A stretch of DNA of 64,000 nucleotides from Flavobacteriales bacterium (GCA_020435995.1 JAGQYO010000003.1:1-64000); one strand, 5' to 3'. Counted from the first letter of the stretch, positions 1-8,375 are shown. Program-made: numbers and translations. The notes: a model not told the origin generated them from the sequence alone.

Positions 1-77
1 ATGATTTTCTCTTTTTCATGTTTTTCTACTCCTTTCTTTATCAGTGATTATCATAACCATCAGCGTTATCAGTGTTC
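1..77. repeat. intergenic palindromic repeat, copy 1 (cut by window start)
   Basis: 3' portion of a repeat family found ten times between 1 and 12,803. All 77 bases are identical to 136-212 of copy 2, so the two lie in tandem. It ends in the conserved arm reading ATCAGCGTTATCAGTGTTC. The 5' arm is outside the window. Confidence 0.9.
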
Positions 78-100
78 TAACTTTTTTCTAATGGAATAAT

Positions 101-212
101 GGAACGCAGATGACGCGGATCTTTATGATTAAAAAATGATTTTCTCTTTTTCATGTTTTTCTACTCCTTTCTTTATCAGTGATTATCATAACCATCAGCG
201 TTATCAGTGTTC
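101..212. repeat. intergenic palindromic repeat, copy 2
   Basis: A full copy. The left arm begins GAACGCAGATGACGCGGATC, followed by TTTATGATTA and a T-rich centre. The right arm ends TCATAACCATCAGCGTTATC and AGTGTTC. The right arm is approximately the reverse complement of the left, so the transcript could fold into a long imperfect hairpin. It lies 15 nt past the stop of the mutase large-subunit gene. Confidence 0.9.
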
Positions 213-227
213 AATCTTTTTATTTTT

Positions 228-1853
228 TTAAAAGAAAATCGGTTCTTCAAATTCACCATATACATCTTTCATCACTTGCACTATTTCACCAACGGTTGCA
301 TACTCTTTAACCGCTGAGATAATGGAAGGCATCAAGTTTTTATCGGCTTCGGCATCGGATTTAATAAGCGCCAAAAGTTCCTTCACTTTTTCGTTATTCC
401 GCGTTGCTTTAATTCTTTTCAACTTTTCAACTTGATCGTCTGCCGCTTGTTGGTTGTAAGGGTGAAACTCAACCTCCTTACTTTCTTCTTCTCTCGTGAA
501 AATATTGACACCTACTTTTTCCACCTTTCCCGTTTGCATACCCATTTCTCTCTCGTAGGCTTGCTTAGAAACCGACTCTTGGATTTTTCCCGTAGCTACC
601 GCATTAACGATTCCACCCCACTCATCAACCGTGAGCATTTCTTTCTTAATTTCCTTTTCGAAACGATCGGTTAATGATTCAATGTAATACGAACCTCCAA
701 GAGGATCTACAGTATCGCAAATACCCATTTCGTGAATCATAATTTGCATGGTTCGAAGTGAGATTTCGGCGGAGTGTTCGGTTGGGATGGTATAAGCCTC
801 ATCATAACTACACAAAGCCATTGTTTGTGTTCCTGATAAGGCGCTAATTAAAGCATAATAAGCACTTCTGATAATATTATTCTCAGGCTGTTCTTTGGTG
901 AGGCCACCACCGCCTCCACCAGCAATCATTCGCAACCAGCACGAATTGTCATTTTTGGCTTGGTACTCTTCTCTTATAATTTTTGCCCAAAGTCTTCGCC
1001 CGCCTCTAAACTTTGCGATTTGCTCAAAGAGGTTTCCATAAATATCAAAATTGAAAGATAACCGAGACGCAAAATCATCGATATCTATGCCTCTGCTTAA
1101 AGCGCCATCGGTATAGGCTTTAGCAATGGAAAATGCGTAGGCCATTTCCTGAATTGGATTAGCGCCACTCTCTCTTATGTGGTATCCGCAAACGCTTACA
1201 GGGCTGTATTTCGGAAGATGCTTCGCGCAATATTCGATGGTGTCTACCACCAGTTTTACAGATTTATCTACTGGAAAAATCCACGTTCCTCTTCCTATGA
1301 ATTCCTTTAAAATGTCATTTTGGGCAGTTCCTCTTAAGCTGCTAATGTTGTAACCCGCCTTCTCTGCCATAGCAATGTACATAGCAATAGCAATGATGGC
1401 CGTACCATTAATGGTAAGTGAAACTGTAATCTTATCTAAATCAATGTTTTTAAATGCAATTTCAAAATCGTGCAAAGTGTCAACGGTCATTCCTACACGC
1501 CCTACTTCACCAACAGCTCTCGGATCATCAGAATCCAAACCACATTGAGTGGGTAAATCGAATGCTACGTTGAGTCCAGACTGTCCGTTCGCAATCAAAA
1601 ATTGAAATCGTTCATTGGTTTCTTCTGGAGAAGCAAAACCCGCATACTGCCGTATGGTAAATGGCCTTTTGCGGTACATGGTGGAGTGAATTCCTCGTGT
1701 AAAAGGATATTCACCAGGCATTTCATGTTTTATCCCTGAATTTTCAATATCCTGAGCTGTGTAAATCGGATCTACCTCAATGCCTGACTCGAGATATACT
1801 TTTTTTACACCGAGTTCTTCAGCACTTTGTTTTGTATTTTCAATCGTACTCAT
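228..1853 (-). CDS. B12-dependent acyl-CoA mutase, large (catalytic) subunit
   Basis: Methylmalonyl-CoA mutase superfamily TIM-barrel subunit of 541 residues without the cobalamin domain, which is encoded separately by the next gene upstream. Such enzymes isomerise a carbon skeleton by a radical mechanism. By motif alignment with Propionibacterium MCM, Tyr70 (TIRQYAGF) matches Tyr89, Gln178 (TAQND) matches Gln197, Arg188 (FIGRGTW) matches Arg207 and His225 (CGYHIRESG) matches His244. Keeping the Tyr/Arg pair points to a substrate with a free carboxylate rather than isobutyryl- or 2-hydroxyisobutyryl-CoA. The split architecture differs from the usual roughly 700-residue MutA/MutB of propionate metabolism. 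In this cluster a phenylsuccinyl-CoA/benzylmalonyl-CoA type reaction is possible but unproven. It is the last gene of the minus-strand cluster and is separated from its small subunit by a repeat. No MeaB-type chaperone gene is present. Confidence 0.85.
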   Translation of the reverse strand: MSTIENTKQSAEELGVKKVYLESGIEVDPIYTAQDIENSGIKHEMPGEYPFTRGIHSTMYRKRPFTIRQYAGFASPEETNERFQFLIANGQSGLNVAFDLPTQCGLDSDDPRAVGEVGRVGMTVDTLHDFEIAFKNIDLDKITVSLTINGTAIIAIAMYIAMAEKAGYNISSLRGTAQNDILKEFIGRGTWIFPVDKSVKLVVDTIEYCAKHLPKYSPVSVCGYHIRESGANPIQEMAYAFSIAKAYTDGALSRGIDIDDFASRLSFNFDIYGNLFEQIAKFRGGRRLWAKIIREEYQAKNDNSCWLRMIAGGGGGGLTKEQPENNIIRSAYYALISALSGTQTMALCSYDEAYTIPTEHSAEISLRTMQIMIHEMGICDTVDPLGGSYYIESLTDRFEKEIKKEMLTVDEWGGIVNAVATGKIQESVSKQAYEREMGMQTGKVEKVGVNIFTREEESKEVEFHPYNQQAADDQVEKLKRIKATRNNEKVKELLALIKSDAEADKNLMPSIISAVKEYATVGEIVQVMKDVYGEFEEPIFF

Positions 1854-1890
1854 CTTTTTTTTAGAATTTTATTATAGCACACGTTACTAT

Positions 1891-2010
1891 AGCACGCAGA
1901 TGGCGCAGATCTTTATGATCAAAAAATGATTTTCTCTTGTTCATATTTTCCACTCCATTCTTTATCAGCGATTATCATAACCATCAGCGTTATCAGCGTT
2001 ATCAGCGTTC
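1891..2010. repeat. intergenic palindromic repeat, copy 3
   Basis: Copy between the mutase subunit genes, starting AGCACGCAGATGGCGCAGAT and ending in the CAGCGTTC arm. The right arm contains a perfect 9-bp unit ATCAGCGTT three times in tandem (1983-2009). Its end overlaps the small-subunit gene: GAACGCTGA on the minus strand gives the last two codons (Glu-Arg) and the stop. Confidence 0.9.
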
Positions 2011-2391
2011 CATCTTATCAAACACTTCATTAAAATAATCGACAACCTCCGACACTTTTGTGCTAGTAGCGAATGCTTTTAAAGCACCAATTTTTTCTAA
2101 TTTCTCAACATCTTTTGCAGGAATATTTCCACCGACAAACCAAGGCGTATCGAGCTTATTTTCAAGCATCACCTCCTTCATCTTTTGGGCTAAAACCAAG
2201 TGTGTCCCCGAAAGGATGGATAAACCAATAGCATCAACCTTATGATCAATAGCCATTTGCACAATTTCCTCAATGGATTTTCTTAATCCGGTATAAACCA
2301 CTTCGAATCCTGCTTCAATTAATCCGTGTGCGAGTACTTTTACCCCTACATCATGTCCATCAAGACCTGGTTTACTTAGTAGCACTTTCAT
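2002..2391 (-). CDS. B12-dependent acyl-CoA mutase, small (cobalamin-binding) subunit
   Basis: A 129-residue B12-binding domain, about the size of the small subunits of split mutases such as isobutyryl- and 2-hydroxyisobutyryl-CoA mutase. The DGHDVG motif near residues 11-16 carries the His that coordinates cobalt from below. SILSGTH and GGNIP are the other usual cofactor-contact segments. It would pair with the large subunit encoded just downstream (228-1853). It starts 5 nt after the thiolase stop, so the two are probably cotranscribed. The C-terminal Glu-Arg and the TGA stop are formed by the end of repeat copy 3, which suggests the original C-terminus was replaced. Confidence 0.9.
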   Translation of the reverse strand: MKVLLSKPGLDGHDVGVKVLAHGLIEAGFEVVYTGLRKSIEEIVQMAIDHKVDAIGLSILSGTHLVLAQKMKEVMLENKLDTPWFVGGNIPAKDVEKLEKIGALKAFATSTKVSEVVDYFNEVFDKMER

Positions 2392-2396
2392 AATCT

Positions 2397-3587
2397 CTAA
2401 TTTTCATTATTCAATACAATAACCGATGCAATTGCACCTGGCCCACCAATGTTATGCGACACTCCCCTTTTGGCACCTACAACTTGTCTATCGCCGGCAG
2501 TACCCCTCAAATGACTCGCTATTTCAACCACCATTCTCACTCCGGTAGCGCCAACTGGGTGTCCGCAAGACAAAAGTCCGCCACTTACATTCACTGGAAT
2601 TTCGCCACCAAGCTGAGTAGCTTTTCCTCTAATCATATCCTTGGCTTCACCTTGTTTACACAATCCTAGATCTTCATAAGTCAGGAGCTCTACTATGGAA
2701 AAACAATCGTGTACTTCCACTAAATCTATTTCATCAATGGGCTTTGTAATTCCCGCTTGTTTGTAGGCCATAGCCGCGGCGTCTTTTGTTGCCTGAAACG
2801 AAAGGAAATCGTGCTTGGGGTCGAAGAATGGCAAGTCCCAACCAGTAGAAATCGATAGCCCGATGCCATCCACATAAACCGGACGGTGTTTGCTTTTATC
2901 GACATCTTCGGAGCGCACCATAATCACACAAGCAGCGCCATCTGTTGTGGGGCAGCTATCCATCACGGTCAGTGGATCAGCAACCATGGGCGATCCCAGC
3001 ACCTGCTCCATCGAACAAGCGACTCTATGATGTGCCTTTTCATTTAATGTACCGTGGTAGTGGTTCTTTACAGAAATATTTGCAATATCTTCTCTGGTTA
3101 ATCCGTATTCGTGCATGATTCTTTTGGCGTAAACCGCAAAAGTTCCCGCAGCTGTAAATCCTTTTTGGAAATAAGGATGAGAAAGCTCCACCATCATTTT
3201 TACAATACTGTCTTGAGGAGAGCGGTCACGAAGTTTTTCAACTCCCAAGGCCATGGCCACATCACATTCGCCAGCCGCCAAGGCATTTGCAGCATTTCGG
3301 ATGGCATCGGCACCTGAAGCACAGAAATTAGATACACGTGTAACCGGAATTCCGTATAAGTTTAAAGGCTCCACGAGATCCATTCCGCTTCTGCCTTTAA
3401 AAACGCCAATTTCGGGGAAAGCAGTTGAAAGCCAAGCACCTTGAACCTCATCTAGGGTAATTCCTGCATCATTCACCGCTTGGGTAGCAGCATCGCGCAC
3501 CAAGTCGTCATAGCTTTGATGAAAAAGCTCTCCGAATTTGGTAACCCCCAACCCAACAATAGCAATATTTCTTTTTGAATCTTTCAT
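2397..3587 (-). CDS. thiolase (SCP-x / BbsB-like)
   Basis: Thiolase-superfamily protein of 396 residues. It has the nucleophilic Cys89 in SNFCASGADA, the HDCF segment, and a C-terminal SCGHPVGATG motif with the second Cys and the His. It belongs to the lipid-transfer/SCP-x type, as does BbsB, the benzoylsuccinyl-CoA thiolase of anaerobic toluene degradation. BbsB works with a small Zn-OB-fold DUF35 protein (BbsA). Here the DUF35 domain is fused to the HMG-CoA-synthase-like protein encoded immediately upstream, which supports a joint complex. Likely role: CoA-dependent cleavage of a 3-oxoacyl-CoA (aryl side chain) to an aroyl-CoA plus a short acyl-CoA. The exact substrate is inferred. Confidence 0.85.
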   Translation of the reverse strand: MKDSKRNIAIVGLGVTKFGELFHQSYDDLVRDAATQAVNDAGITLDEVQGAWLSTAFPEIGVFKGRSGMDLVEPLNLYGIPVTRVSNFCASGADAIRNAANALAAGECDVAMALGVEKLRDRSPQDSIVKMMVELSHPYFQKGFTAAGTFAVYAKRIMHEYGLTREDIANISVKNHYHGTLNEKAHHRVACSMEQVLGSPMVADPLTVMDSCPTTDGAACVIMVRSEDVDKSKHRPVYVDGIGLSISTGWDLPFFDPKHDFLSFQATKDAAAMAYKQAGITKPIDEIDLVEVHDCFSIVELLTYEDLGLCKQGEAKDMIRGKATQLGGEIPVNVSGGLLSCGHPVGATGVRMVVEIASHLRGTAGDRQVVGAKRGVSHNIGGPGAIASVIVLNNEN

Positions 3588-3625
3588 CGATACTATTTCA
3601 AAAATTGAAACGTTCAGGGATAATA

Positions 3626-3742
3626 GAACGCAGATAACACGGATCTTTTATGATTAAAATATGATATGTTTCGTAATCTCTCACTTTAATATTTTCCTAT
3701 CAAAACCCGCGCTAATCATAATCATCAGCGTTATCTGCGTTC
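3626..3742. repeat. intergenic palindromic repeat, copy 4
   Basis: Full copy with arms GAACGCAGATAACACGGATC and, on the right, ATCAGCGTTATCTGCGTTC. The right arm enters the upstream gene: on the minus strand GAACGCAGATAA reads Glu-Arg-Arg-stop, the end of the HMG-CoA-synthase-like protein. Confidence 0.9.
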
Positions 3743-5131
3743 ATTTTTAACGCATTTCCAGAAATAATTGGGTTTGTTGTCATTCTCCATCATTTTCCTA
3801 TAAACCAAGCTTACCTTATCGCCAATTCTTAAGGTGTTGTCCTCGGTTGGAAACATATCATCGGTTTGCTGAACGGTCATGCGCCCGCCACCGTCCAAAT
3901 CAATAATAACCATATTGGTAGGAGCAAAAGAATTTGGAAAATAGTATTCACTCGTGACAGAGTAAACCACACCCGTTTTTTGCAGTTGCTTTTGATTCAA
4001 CTCCTCGTGATGGCAAGAGTTACACCTCACGGCTTTCACAAAATAAACCGTGCCGCACTTGGCGCATTCATAACCGTGTAGATGAACCAAACTGTTTTTC
4101 TCCCTTTCGCTAATCATTTCAGAAGAGAAAATTTCTACCGATGTATATCCCTTACTTGTAAACTTACCTTGCTTCCTCAATTGAAGATAATCTTGATAGG
4201 ATTCAATTTCGGATATTGGATGTCCGATGGTGGATTTTGAATGTTGGATATTCGATGTTGATTTTTCTTTTGTCGATAGGGAGATCACATTTGTTCCATT
4301 GAGGTAATCAAAGATTAGGACATTCCCTTTGCCGTTTTCTATAGCATTAATCATTAAGACCAGGGCATGACAAGCTCCAGTATTTCCAATGGATGGTTCC
4401 ACATCGTCTTTTCTCAGCTGGGCTTCGAGGTCGAATCCAGCTTTTATTAATTGTCCAAAAGCCAATTTTGCGTAAGGCGAATGGAGGATGACATGAGCAA
4501 CTTCTTTCGCACGAAAATCACTCTCGTTAAGTGCTAAACCCAAATTGTTTTTAAATCCTTCGGTTCGGGCAAATCGAGCATCATATTGAATAGAAGAACC
4601 TTTGTATTTAAACTCTTCAGCCAAGGCAGAGGAGAATGATTTTGTGTTGGTAATCTCAGCAATTCCTTTTTCGTTTGAAACAACCATTGCCACAGCAGCA
4701 TGGCCAAATGCCGCACGGGTCTCATTTCCTATTTTAGGATAATAAACCTCAGAAGCGATAAGCAGTACGTTTTTAAATCCTGAGCTGTGAACCAACTTAT
4801 CAGCCATGATCAAGGCATCTGTTCCTGCCCGCGCACTTGTTCCAAAATCGAGACACAATATTCCTTGGTTGAGTCCTAATAAATCGGCAACAAAAGAAGC
4901 GTGGTATCTATTTTTAAAAACCGGACTTGTAGTAGCAAATAAAACAGCGTCAATTTCAGAGTTGCGAGTTGCGAGGTTCAACTGACTTGCTGCTTGAAAG
5001 GCCAAGGTGATGATGTCTTCGTCGGTATAACAAATGGCATGTTGTCCTTTCCTGCCCAATCTCGGGTGAAGCACCTTATCGGTAATTCTAAATTTTGGAA
5101 TTGCGACCTTATATTCTTTGATAAAACTCAT
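3731..5131 (-). CDS. HMG-CoA-synthase-like protein fused to C-terminal Zn-finger/OB-fold (DUF35) domain
   Basis: Two domains in 466 residues. Residues 1 to about 290 have the thiolase/HMG-CoA-synthase fold with His217 (ILHSPYAK) and Asn250 (SIGNTGA) in place. The segment DFGTSARAGTDAL has Ala100 where the catalytic Cys of archaeal-type HMG-CoA synthases lies, and no Glu is seen at the general-base position. Residues of about 340-466 are a DUF35 domain with a Cys356-Cys359-Cys370-Cys373 zinc ribbon followed by an OB-fold. Archaea have a thiolase/DUF35/HMG-CoA-synthase complex, and BbsA/BbsB pairs a DUF35 protein with a thiolase, so this is probably a non-catalytic scaffold or CoA-binding partner of the adjacent thiolase. 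It overlaps the acyl-CoA dehydrogenase gene by 4 nt (ATGA). Its last three residues and stop come from repeat copy 4. Confidence 0.75.
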   Translation of the reverse strand: MSFIKEYKVAIPKFRITDKVLHPRLGRKGQHAICYTDEDIITLAFQAASQLNLATRNSEIDAVLFATTSPVFKNRYHASFVADLLGLNQGILCLDFGTSARAGTDALIMADKLVHSSGFKNVLLIASEVYYPKIGNETRAAFGHAAVAMVVSNEKGIAEITNTKSFSSALAEEFKYKGSSIQYDARFARTEGFKNNLGLALNESDFRAKEVAHVILHSPYAKLAFGQLIKAGFDLEAQLRKDDVEPSIGNTGACHALVLMINAIENGKGNVLIFDYLNGTNVISLSTKEKSTSNIQHSKSTIGHPISEIESYQDYLQLRKQGKFTSKGYTSVEIFSSEMISEREKNSLVHLHGYECAKCGTVYFVKAVRCNSCHHEELNQKQLQKTGVVYSVTSEYYFPNSFAPTNMVIIDLDGGGRMTVQQTDDMFPTEDNTLRIGDKVSLVYRKMMENDNKPNYFWKCVKNERR

Positions 5132-6255
5132 AGTCCAAGCTCTCTCCCGATATTGTTTTTTAATATTTCTGATGTTCCGCCGCCAATTAATGTAAAGCGG
5201 GCGTCGCGCAAGTAGCGTTGTAACGGATATTCAGTGGCGTAACCATAGGATGCAAGAACTCTTGAAGCTTCATCGCAAATGGTATTGGAACATTCCGAAG
5301 CATAAAGCTTTGCAATCATTGATTCTTTATGTCGGGGAAGGTTTTTATCGCTTAGTGTTGCGGCATAATAGACATAGTGTTTGGCTGTTTGAAGTTGAAC
5401 TTCCATGTCGGCAAACTTCATTTTTATGGCTTGAAATTTTCCAATCGGTCTTCCAAAAGCTTCTCTTTCTTTGGCATACTGAAGCGCATATTCGAAGGCA
5501 GCAGTAGCCACTCCAATCGATAAGGCCGCGGTCATTATTCTAATTTCGGCAAGTATTTCGAGCAGACATTTTGTTCCTCCTCCAATTTCGCCAAGTAGGT
5601 AATTTTTAGGGACTTTTACTTCATCAAAAGAAACCTCGCTCGTAACAGAACCTCGTGCGCCCAATTTGTCAATTTTTTTTCCAACTGCAACCCCTTCTAA
5701 ATCGGCTGGCACAAAAAATATGGACAGCTTATCGTGGTTGTCAGTTTTGGCCAATACCGTGAAAAAGTTGGCAACGGGTGCCGATGTCACCCACGTTTTT
5801 TGTCCGTTTAAAAGAAAATGGTCTTCTTTTACCTGTGCTTTGGTTTGAATGCCAAATAGGTCACTTCCAGCGTTGGGTTCGGTCATACAAATAGCGCCGA
5901 TTTCTTCTCCGCGGAGGGCAGCATCAAAGTGTTGTCTAACTTCTTTGTCACCAAATCGATACAGAAAATAGGTGGCCATGAGTGATTGCATAGTAACTGC
6001 CGCAGCTAATGACATTGAACCTCTAGATAACTCAATAACGGCGGCACAATAGGAGACGATATCCATATTGGTTCCACCCGCTTCTTCTGGATAGCGCATC
6101 CCAAAGAACCCCAGTTCCCCAACCTCTTTGAAAAGCTCCATTGGAAATTCTGCCTTTTCATCAATTTCGGCAGCTTGGGGCATGACACGGTTGTCAACAA
6201 ATTCTTTAAAAGTTTGCTGAACAGATTTTTGTATGTCGTTTAATTCAAAATTCAT
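5128..6255 (-). CDS. acyl-CoA dehydrogenase
   Basis: FAD-dependent acyl-CoA dehydrogenase of 375 residues, full length. It has the FAD/substrate segments TEPNAGSD and TWVTSA, a REAFGRPIGKFQ helix, and IGGGTSEI near the C-terminus. The MCAD-type catalytic Glu (YEGT) is Gly here. A Glu in ILAEIRIM occupies the position used by isovaleryl-CoA dehydrogenase, so an IVD-like active site is likely. In the proposed pathway it would oxidise an aryl-propionyl-CoA type intermediate before hydration and thiolysis; electrons would go to ETF, not encoded here. The gene overlaps the next one by 4 nt. The first 62 bases are duplicated upstream at 6400-6461. Confidence 0.88.
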   Translation of the reverse strand: MNFELNDIQKSVQQTFKEFVDNRVMPQAAEIDEKAEFPMELFKEVGELGFFGMRYPEEAGGTNMDIVSYCAAVIELSRGSMSLAAAVTMQSLMATYFLYRFGDKEVRQHFDAALRGEEIGAICMTEPNAGSDLFGIQTKAQVKEDHFLLNGQKTWVTSAPVANFFTVLAKTDNHDKLSIFFVPADLEGVAVGKKIDKLGARGSVTSEVSFDEVKVPKNYLLGEIGGGTKCLLEILAEIRIMTAALSIGVATAAFEYALQYAKEREAFGRPIGKFQAIKMKFADMEVQLQTAKHYVYYAATLSDKNLPRHKESMIAKLYASECSNTICDEASRVLASYGYATEYPLQRYLRDARFTLIGGGTSEILKNNIGRELGL

Positions 6256-6270
6256 TTTTCTAAATCATAG

Positions 6271-6388
6271 CACACAGATGACGCAGATTTTTTATGATTA
6301 AAATATGATTCACCTTTACTCATTTTTAATTTCCTACACTTTCCTTTTTTATCTGCGTAAATCATAACCATAAGCGTTATCTGCGTTC
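6271..6388. repeat. intergenic palindromic repeat, copy 5
   Basis: Full copy (left arm CACACAGATGACGCAGATT, right arm AAGCGTTATCTGCGTTC) between the acyl-CoA dehydrogenase start and a duplicated fragment of that same start, so the copy is flanked by direct repeats of 62 bp. Confidence 0.9.
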
Positions 6389-6389
6389 A

Positions 6390-6461
6390 ATATCTGCTAT
6401 CAACAAATTCTTTAAAAGTTTGCTGAACAGATTTTTGTATGTCGTTTAATTCAAAATTCAT
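6390..6461 (-). pseudogene. truncated duplicate of the acyl-CoA dehydrogenase 5' end
   Basis: Bases 6400-6461 are identical to 6194-6255, which is the ATG and first 20 codons or so of the acyl-CoA dehydrogenase. Reading on, the fragment diverges after ...EFVD and stops a few codons later in repeat copy 5 (ATATTGAACGC). Upstream of the ATG the two copies are unrelated. It is a remnant of a duplication at the repeat, not a functional gene. Confidence 0.9.
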
Positions 6462-6547
6462 TATGATAAGCTTCCCGCTTTTAGTTTGTAGTTTTCAGAG
6501 TTATTCCTCGTTTTATTTTTTATTCTATTAACTAACAAATCGTTACT

Positions 6548-6949
6548 TTAAACTATAACAGCCATAGCCTCTATTTCTATTAATCCAGGATGGTCGAGTA
6601 AATCCACCACGAAAATCATACTCATGCAGGGGTAGTGTTTTCCCATAATATTTTTCCAAATAGCTCCTAATTCCTTTCTCGAATTGAGATACTGGGCTCG
6701 GTCTTTACAAAAGCAAGTCATTTTGCAGATATCGCTTGGCTTACCTCCTGCTTTCTCTACAATAGATAGAATGTTTTTTAATGCCTGTTCAAATTGTGGT
6801 GCTAAAAGCTCAGACTCAAATATTTCATTTGGGGTCCAACCAACTTGTCCAGCCATAAAGAGGAGTCTCCCTTCTGCGGCTAATATTCCATTAGAATAAC
6901 CCTTGGGTTGTGGCCAACCATCAGGCAATATTGTTTTGTGTGTTTTCAT
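6548..6949 (-). CDS. RidA/YjgF-family protein
   Basis: 133-residue protein of the RidA (YjgF/YER057c/UK114) family, seen from GQVGW near the N-terminus, the central FEQALKNILSIVEKAGGK helix, and the closing IEIEAMAVIV strand. Classical RidA deaminates reactive enamine/imine intermediates using an Arg (PARSCVEV in E. coli). Here the aligned segment is YPCMSMIFV, with Met in that place, so it is probably not a standard 2-iminoacid deaminase. It lies between TrpB2 and the acyl-CoA dehydrogenase, after a terminator. A role in handling a nitrogen-containing intermediate is speculation. Confidence 0.8.
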   Translation of the reverse strand: MKTHKTILPDGWPQPKGYSNGILAAEGRLLFMAGQVGWTPNEIFESELLAPQFEQALKNILSIVEKAGGKPSDICKMTCFCKDRAQYLNSRKELGAIWKNIMGKHYPCMSMIFVVDLLDHPGLIEIEAMAVIV

Positions 6950-6963
6950 CTTTATTATTAAAT

Positions 6964-6997
6964 AAAAAAAGCTGGGACTCTTTTAAGCCCCAGCTTT
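6964..6997 (-). terminator. Rho-independent terminator after trpB2
   Basis: On the minus strand AAAGCTGGG and CCCAGCTTT form a stem, followed by a run of seven T. It lies 14 nt past the TrpB2 stop and upstream of the RidA-like gene, so transcripts may be partly separated here. Confidence 0.85.
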
Positions 6998-7010
6998 AAT
7001 CACTATTTAT

Positions 7011-8375
7011 TTATGGAATCTCTGGAGTGGTTAGCTCCGCAATAGATGCTTGAATTTCCGCATCTGTCAATTCGTGATCGACAATCTTGCCTGCAAAGTA
7101 GTCTTCATAAGCCTTCATATCGAAATTACCGTGTCCACACAGGTTAAAAAGAATTGTCTTAGAAACTCCTTCTTCCTTACACTTTTTAGCTTCTGCAATT
7201 GCAGTAGCAATGCCATGCGTGGCTTCTGGAGCAGGAATAATTCCTTCTGACCTTGCGAAAATGACACCCGCTTCGAAAACTTCATTGTTTTTATGCGATC
7301 GTGCTTCAATCAAGCCATCTTTCAGCAATTGACTTACAATCACACCAGCTCCGTGGTATCTCAATCCACCTGCGTGTATGGGTTCTGGTACAAAGTTGTG
7401 GCCCAGAGTGTACATTGGGAGTAGCGGTGTCATTCCAATGGTATCACCAAAATCATATCTAAAAACACCTCGGGTTAACTTAGGACAAGATGCAGGTTCA
7501 CTCGCTATACAGCGTATGTTCCTTCCCTCCGTGAGATTCAATCGTAAAAATGGGAAACTAAGTCCAGCGAAATTCGACCCACCTCCAAAAGGTGCAATAA
7601 CAATGTCGGGCATGTCACCCGCTTTTTCCATTTGAAGAATTGCCTCTTGACCAATGATTGTTTGGTGCAATTTCACATGATTGAGAACACTTCCTAAGGC
7701 ATATTTTGTATCTGGATCTCCAGCGGCCATTTCAATGGCTTCTGAAATTGCAATTCCCAATGAGCCAGGAGAATCTGGGTGTTCTGCCAATATTTTTCGC
7801 CCTGCCTCAGTTCTGTTTGAGGGAGAGGCGTACACATTAGCACCCCATGTATTCATCATCACTTTGCGATATGGTTTGCCATCATAAGAGACTTTTACCA
7901 TATACACATCGCACTCCATTCCAAAGTGCTTACACGCAAAGCTCAATGCAGAACCCCATTGGCCCGCACCTGTTTCTGTGGTGATTTTTTTCACACCCTC
8001 TTTGGCATTGTAATACGCTTGAGGAACGGCGGTATTGGGCTTGTGTGAACCCGATGGACTTACACCTTCATATTTGTAATAAATTTTGGCGGGCGTGTCG
8101 AGTGCTTTTTCCAACCCATAAGCCCTATAAAGCGGTGTAGGTCGCCACAAGGAGTATATGTTTCTTACTTCATCCGGGATATCAATCCACCTATCCGTAC
8201 TTACTTCCTGTTTTATAAGTTCCATTGGAAACAAAGGCGCCAGATCTTCGGGGCCAACAGGTTCACCCGTTCCAGGGTGTAATGGAGGGAGGGGTTTGTT
8301 TGGCATGTCTGCCAAAATGTTATACCACTTGTCTGGTATTTCTTGTTCCGATAAGGTAATCTTCCTTGTTCTCAT
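7011..8375 (-). CDS. trpB: tryptophan synthase beta chain, TrpB2 type
   Basis: PLP enzyme of 454 residues, the length of the TrpB2 subfamily (classical TrpB is about 400). PLP would bind the Lys in [19 protein letters not shown] and the glycine-rich GGGSNFAG phosphate-binding loop are clear. TrpB2 makes L-tryptophan from indole and serine and often works without TrpA. No other trp biosynthesis gene is nearby, and the gene is inside a catabolic cluster. It may salvage indole, perform a beta-elimination or replacement for this pathway, or be there by chance. It is followed by a terminator and preceded by two repeat copies. Confidence 0.9.
   Translation of the reverse strand: MRTRKITLSEQEIPDKWYNILADMPNKPLPPLHPGTGEPVGPEDLAPLFPMELIKQEVSTDRWIDIPDEVRNIYSLWRPTPLYRAYGLEKALDTPAKIYYKYEGVSPSGSHKPNTAVPQAYYNAKEGVKKITTETGAGQWGSALSFACKHFGMECDVYMVKVSYDGKPYRKVMMNTWGANVYASPSNRTEAGRKILAEHPDSPGSLGIAISEAIEMAAGDPDTKYALGSVLNHVKLHQTIIGQEAILQMEKAGDMPDIVIAPFGGGSNFAGLSFPFLRLNLTEGRNIRCIASEPASCPKLTRGVFRYDFGDTIGMTPLLPMYTLGHNFVPEPIHAGGLRYHGAGVIVSQLLKDGLIEARSHKNNEVFEAGVIFARSEGIIPAPEATHGIATAIAEAKKCKEEGVSKTILFNLCGHGNFDMKAYEDYFAGKIVDHELTDAEIQASIAELTTPEIP

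Noticed and set aside
228-2391. Calling the mutase 2-hydroxyisobutyryl- or isobutyryl-CoA mutase because it is split
   Set aside because: The Tyr/Arg pair of methylmalonyl-type enzymes is kept, while those enzymes change it.
3731-5131. HMG-CoA synthase for the mevalonate pathway
   Set aside because: The catalytic Cys and the general-base Glu are absent and no other mevalonate gene is nearby.
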